Shown here one piece after another: positions 59,401 through 64,000 of a DNA stretch of 64,000 nucleotides (positions are counted from its first letter, which is position 1; each line of letters opens with the position of its first letter). Location of the stretch: NCBI RefSeq assembly GCF_032854445.1, contig NC_088303.1:22203501-22267500 (forward strand), read 5' to 3'. The notes under the pieces are model-generated. The model searched no databases and had not been told where the DNA came from. It was given only the letters and a program-made list of their open reading frames with translations. The translations under genes and the position numbers were made by a program. This DNA comes from Liolophura sinensis (taxonomy: Eukaryota > Mollusca > Polyplacophora > Chitonida > Chitonidae).

Positions 59401-61530
59401 GTTGATTTGAAAAAGAAGTTGTAATTCCTTTTATAGGCTTTCACAAAATTGATGGGGAGAAAAGTTCTCAATCAAGTATATTGGCGATGACGTTTATAAA
59501 AAGTTGCTTGGTGGCACCGCATCAGTCACATACAAACGCGAAAGTGTACATTTTCCTGACTGAGTATTTGTTAGTAAATAACAATAAAGAGGACAGTGAT
59601 GACATTTGGTGAACTGGCATAGTGAAATATTTATCATTTTAGAGAAGATAATGTACAGTTAGAACTGGTGGATATGTTCCTAAATCAACTTGCAGCTGTA
59701 AGGACTTGGAAAATGAGATGTATATGATGTAATTTCCTTTAAATTTCCATTCAGATGTATTATATAGATATTTATGAAAGACAGTATTTTAAATATGGTG
59801 TACACTAGCTCTGAGATTGGTTGGCCATGTTCCCAGCTTAGCCTCCATATTAGTGTATTTCTGAAAGCTAAGGTGGAAAGAATGACACAGATCTCAGATT
59901 TAGAGGTACATATACTGTTTTATATTTGTAAGTACATTCATACCGGTGATGACCAACCTCACCCACCAAGATCCCTCGCCATTTATTTATTTTCCCAAAA
60001 TATGCAATAAAGAGGTAAATATAACATGCTGATTTTTCATCATGAAGATTTGTTTGAATTGTTTTCTTAGTTGGAATATCATTGTTTTATGTGATCTCAG
60101 CAGAGTATGCTTTTCATTTACAGTACTCAAAAGCTCTGGTTAAATAGAATTGCATGCAGATCACATGACAAATGCTCTGTGTTTGTGGATTTACTTAAAA
60201 TGTTCTCTTTAATCTGTTCCATTTTGTATAGACTCTCCATACCCAAGTTTTTTTTTTAGCAGATTAATGCTGTTTTTTCCTTGCAGATGTTTCTCTGAGT
60301 AGATTAGCCCAGTTTGTCTGAGTAATGCTAATGGTTGATTTTTCTCTGCATCTGTGTTTAAACAGGATCATTGTGTGGACTAAATATGCCCAGCCTTTTA
60401 ACCCTATTCACAGGATAAAAACTAAAAGGTATTGTTTTGTTACAATTAACACCGTCATACATGTGATATATCATTATTGTTTTCTGCAGTGGGTAAATAA
60501 ATAGCAGGAAAAGTATGTTTGTTGTACATAGTTACGCATACAATTTATTGAGGAAAGTATTTGTTCTACTTAATTTTAAATGCATCATATGATAGAATTT
60601 TTGTCTGTTCTGTTACATGTATGTATCTATGTGCATTAAAAGCAGCAGTTGAAAGAGAGACTTCCTATTTCTATGCAAATGTAGAGAGGTGAAGAAGTGA
60701 TACATGGAGTGCATTGGACTATTCTTGCGCTCTCCTTCAATGTTATGCGAAAGAAGGGAGTAAAATGTCTTTTGTAACCGAGATGTAATAATTGTAGGAA
60801 ATAAATCTATATATTTTTTAATGGACGTAATTTCGTGTCAGTGTACATGTACCTGTAGACCAATATGGTGATTATTTGACTGGGTGTGATAGTTTCCAAA
60901 GTCAGGACCCTCTTACTTTGGAGGTTATTTGCAATTTCTGAAGGAATGAAGAACATAATTGTGGAGAAGTCGACAATTTTCTCGTTAAAACAAATACTCG
61001 TTGAATGGTTCAGGTAATATTGATGTATTGATTGTTTGATGTTAATGCTATACTTAAGGATTTTTCACTTCTGAGGTACGCCATGTTGAGATTTTAAACC
61101 AATTATTTCCTCTTTTATCCCTTTCACTTTATTTACCTGCTGCACTAGAAACTCCTCGTCTTCATTTCTTAAGCAGTTTTAGATGTTCCAAACACATAGA
61201 TTTTAAAAAATGAGATTTTCAGCTTTCTTCTTGGGACATAAAAATGGCTTTAAGCAAAAGTTTTCCTAATGCCCAAGGCCTAAGTCCGGAAATTAAGTAA
61301 CTTGCAACAACTCTGTCTTAATAGCCTTAATAACTCTGAGAATGGGCTTAAAAAAGAAGAAAATTTAAATATTAATCAAATACCATTGTAAAGAGTATGT
61401 AATTCCTCGCAGGTGCATATCATGAAAAAATCTAATATGTACTTCAAGTTGATAAATAAGCAATAAACTTATCGCCAAAATCCGCTGTGGACTACTCAAT
61501 TTCGCCTAAGGACTAGTCCTGAAGTCTTCT
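59401..61530. other. No gene seen
   Basis: AT-rich spacer between PC7 and the next CpG-rich block. No open frame with splice sites or recognisable motifs. Confidence 0.4.
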
Positions 61531-61539
61531 GTGTTAGGT

Positions 61540-61773
61540 GGAGAATTGCCGTCGGAAACCGCCGAAGTGCGGTTCGTACATTTCCGGTAGATCACTTCTT
61601 CCCAGAAGGTAGCGAACACTACAGTTCGTTTTCAGCTTGACGATCGGGAAACCGGAATGTTGGACGTAGGCTCCGAGTTTACACGAACAAGCGGGCAGTT
61701 TTAACGACTCTCACTGGCTGAGAGGCAACACACCTCCAGCGTACATTACGTGGTGTTTAAGATAGAGGACGCG
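61540..61773 (+). promoter_or_regulatory. Candidate promoter of a downstream gene
   Basis: A local CpG-rich patch in AT-rich DNA with two ETS-like sites (tttccggt near 61,582 and accggaat near 61,651), ending at an ATG-containing exon. No TATA box is evident. Confidence 0.35.
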
Positions 61774-61865
61774 ATGGACTCTGCGATTTATGCCAGCTTT
61801 GCCATTTTCAGGCTTTACGTGTTTGGCGAGGAAAAATCGCAAATTTATGCAGCAGGCACCACCAG
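61774..61865 (+). CDS. Candidate first coding exon, family unknown
   Basis: ATG at 61,774 reads MDSAIYASFAIFRLYVFGEE and then KSQIYAAGTT, ending at a donor (ACCAG|gtagaa) in phase 2. It directly follows the CpG-rich patch. No downstream exon can be assigned within the window, and I do not recognise the protein. Confidence 0.35.
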
Positions 61866-61958
61866 GTAGAAAAAAATATATGCTCTTTTCAGCCTACAGT
61901 GTCATGTTTTTAAGTTCTCTTCTTTAAGCTGATCCCGCGCTCCCATTAGCAGTATGTA

Positions 61959-62354
61959 CTACCCCGTTCACACGGTCAAAGTTAAGCTGGTTTAACTTGC
62001 GAAAGTTGGCTTTGAACTAGTTTCACGTCGCCCGTGTGATCGCAAGGTGTGATCACATTTAATCCGGTTTCTTTGCCCCAGCTAGCGAATTGGCTTTAAG
62101 CCAGTTTCAGGGCTTGATAAGACCTATCTGTGCCGTGTGGACGGTAACTGGATTAAATGCCCCGAGTACGCGGAGGTCAGGATGACGTCGTAATCACTAA
62201 ACTGGCTTAAATGTGACTGTGTGAACGGGCAAATCTCGTGATCTGGCTTAAAACCGGCTTGGCCATATGGAACGCACGCATTTTTTACAACTATTTCGAT
62301 TTAAACCAGTTTAGATTTGATCTGGTTTAAATTTTGGGCGTGTAAACGGGGTAG
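61959..62354. mobile_element. MITE family B, 396 bp, complete
   Basis: The left end CTACCCCGTTCACACG and the reverse complement of the right end CTACCCCGTTTACACG agree at 15 of 16 positions. If the element is taken as CCCCG...CGGGG, both flanks are TA, suggesting a TA target duplication. The interior has several ggttt/aaacc stretches in both orientations and no coding capacity. Confidence 0.75.
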
Positions 62355-62969
62355 ACGGCTTCTTACCTTTGACGGAAAATATGCATAAAATAGACCGTTA
62401 TTAAAAGATGTAATAATGCCTCAAAAATGATGTTTTATTATTATTACTTTTATTATATGTTACCGGTAAACGGAGTTCTCGCTTTTCTGGCTGCTGTTTT
62501 GCGTCAAGCAGGTTTGCCTTTGAGGTGCGTGTCGAGGGTCGATGGTTTTATCGGGGCAGTCCGGTTTCTTCCACATATGTCGTATTGAACACCGCGTTAG
62601 ACAGTAGTCAGTCAGTTGTGTAAGTAGTGTAACAATAATAGATGTAATCACTCTAAAATATAAACCTCCTGCAGAAGCTGACTGGTTCACTAGAAGCTTA
62701 CATTCCACTGTTTTAGAACATGTTAAATGGGTAAAACCGACCTCTTGTATGAGTTAAGGGACTTGTACAGTTCTTTTTCGAAAAATCAGGTCTCCTCAAA
62801 GAAAGCACAAGCAATTAGCTAACACGGGAAGCTTTTATGCGCACTAGTCACTAAAACTGATATCCTAAATAATGTATGGTTATAAGCATATGGTCAAAAG
62901 ATCAGGTTTAACGGATAACTTGATCTTTTGTGAATCAGAAGGGCAATCGCGTTTTGGAACGGTATTCCA

Positions 62970-63855
62970 TTTGTCCTTTTTGTGGAACACGACACCAGTT
63001 GTCCTGAAATCTTTTTGTGGAACGGGACCCTTCTTGTCTTCATATTATTTAGCGGAACGGGACCCTTGTTACCCTGATATCCTTTAGTGAAACGGGACCC
63101 TTTTTGTACTAATATCGTCTTTGTGGAACAGGATTCATCTTGTCCTGAAATTCTCTTTGTGGAACTCGACCCTTCTTGTTCTGATATCCTTCAGGTTCTT
63201 CTTGTCACAATATCCTTTAGTGAAACGGGCCCATCTTGTTTTGATATCCTATCGTCCAACGGGGCAATTCTTACCATGATATTGTTTTAGTCTAAGGGAA
63301 CTCTCCGTGTCCTGAAATCCTTAGTGGAACGGAACCTTTTCTTGTCCTGAAATCTTTAGTGGAACGGGGACGATTCTTGTCCAGTTATCTCTTTGTGGAA
63401 GGGGGCATTCTTATCCTGATATTTTGCTTGTGGAATAGGATCCTTCTTCTTCTATTATCTTCCTATCCTGATATCTTGTTTGTAGAACGGGTTCCTTCTT
63501 GTCCTGTTATCGTCTTTGTGGAACAGGACCCTTGTTGTCCTGTTATCCTCTATGTGGAATGGGGCCCTTCTTGTCCTGTTATCCTCTGTGTGGAACGGGG
63601 CCCTTCTTATCCTGTTATCCTCTGTGTGGAACGGGGCCCTTCTTGTCCTGTTATCCTGTGTGGAACGGGGCCCTTCTTGTCCTGATATACTTTGTTTGGA
63701 ACGGGACCCTCCTTATCCTGTTATACCCAGTGTGGAACGGGACCCTTCTTGTCCTGTTACCGTCCGTGTGGGACGGGGCCTTTCTGGTCCTGATATCCTC
63801 TCTGTTGAGCGAGAACACTGTAGTGGTGAAATGGCTTGGAACGGGACCGGTACTG
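62970..63855. repeat. 35-37 bp tandem repeat
   Basis: About 23 units of gtggaacgggacccttcttg plus tcctgttatcctct, most regular from 63,490 to 63,760. Open frames on both strands are repeat by-products. Confidence 0.9.
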
Positions 63856-63964
63856 CTCAATGGGTGTGCAACCTGTGTCTTGCCCATGTAATCTCAGGAA
63901 ATAATAGTTTCCCGAGAGAGCTAAAAGCCCAGTTCAGGTGGAAAGTGTCCAAAGAAAGCCATTA
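63856..63964 (+). other. Short open frame after the array, status unclear
   Basis: The frame leaving the array reads QWVCNLCLAHVISGNNSFPR to a stop at 63,962. It has a C-x-x-C pair but is too short and unsupported to call a gene. Confidence 0.15.
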
Positions 63965-64000
63965 GACATTTGCCATACCATTTGAGTCATTTACTTTCTG

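Noticed and set aside
63359-63965. Cys-rich or hydrophobic repeat protein frames
   Set aside because: By-products of the 35-37 bp array; several frames on both strands are open equally.

Overview
The window is animal nuclear DNA: AT-rich, with short exons, GT-AG introns, very many minisatellites, tRNA-derived SINEs and small inverted-repeat elements. The SINE tail (gtgttttacgcc ... cttatacgac ... ggccagcatta) and the constantly recurring tacatgtaca motif look molluscan, most likely bivalve. That is inference from repeat style. The two complete genes prove only that this is a metazoan.

Layout. 1-2.4 kb holds the 3' end of an unrecognised coiled-coil gene (+). 5.3-5.6 kb holds a candidate short pair of terminal exons (+). 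9.15-11.59 kb is a 52-bp minisatellite, and 11.6-12.85 kb is a second array with a 322-bp higher-order period. 19,226-43,887 (-) is a complete SHP2/corkscrew gene (PTPN11) in 14 coding exons, 577 codons plus stop. It has two SH2 domains, a PTP domain and a tail with YxN motifs. Its first intron is 14.8 kb and carries several arrays, a Tc1-like relic and a 3-kb decayed multicopy gene. About 380 bp separates the SHP2 start from a candidate first exon on the other strand, so the region looks like a divergent promoter. 46,184-57,994 (+) is a complete proprotein convertase 7 gene (PCSK7) in 15 coding exons, 871 codons plus stop. It has a signal peptide, prodomain, complete Asp/His/Asn/Ser set, P domain, one membrane span and a long cytosolic tail. 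61.5-61.9 kb holds a CpG-rich candidate promoter and first exon of another gene (+), followed by an inverted-repeat element and a 35-37 bp array up to the window end.

All exon joins given for SHP2 and PC7 were checked by hand for GT/AG ends and reading phase, and both add up to an uninterrupted frame. The two genes are neighbours with no evident shared pathway: one is a cytosolic tyrosine phosphatase in receptor-kinase/Ras signalling, the other a trans-Golgi/endosomal processing protease.

The most unusual signal is in PCSK7. Introns 8 and 9 each begin with a minisatellite whose repeat unit is the last ~35 nt of the preceding exon plus its own 5' splice site. Exon 8 is therefore followed by about ten near-copies of its donor, and exon 9 by roughly fifteen diverged ones.
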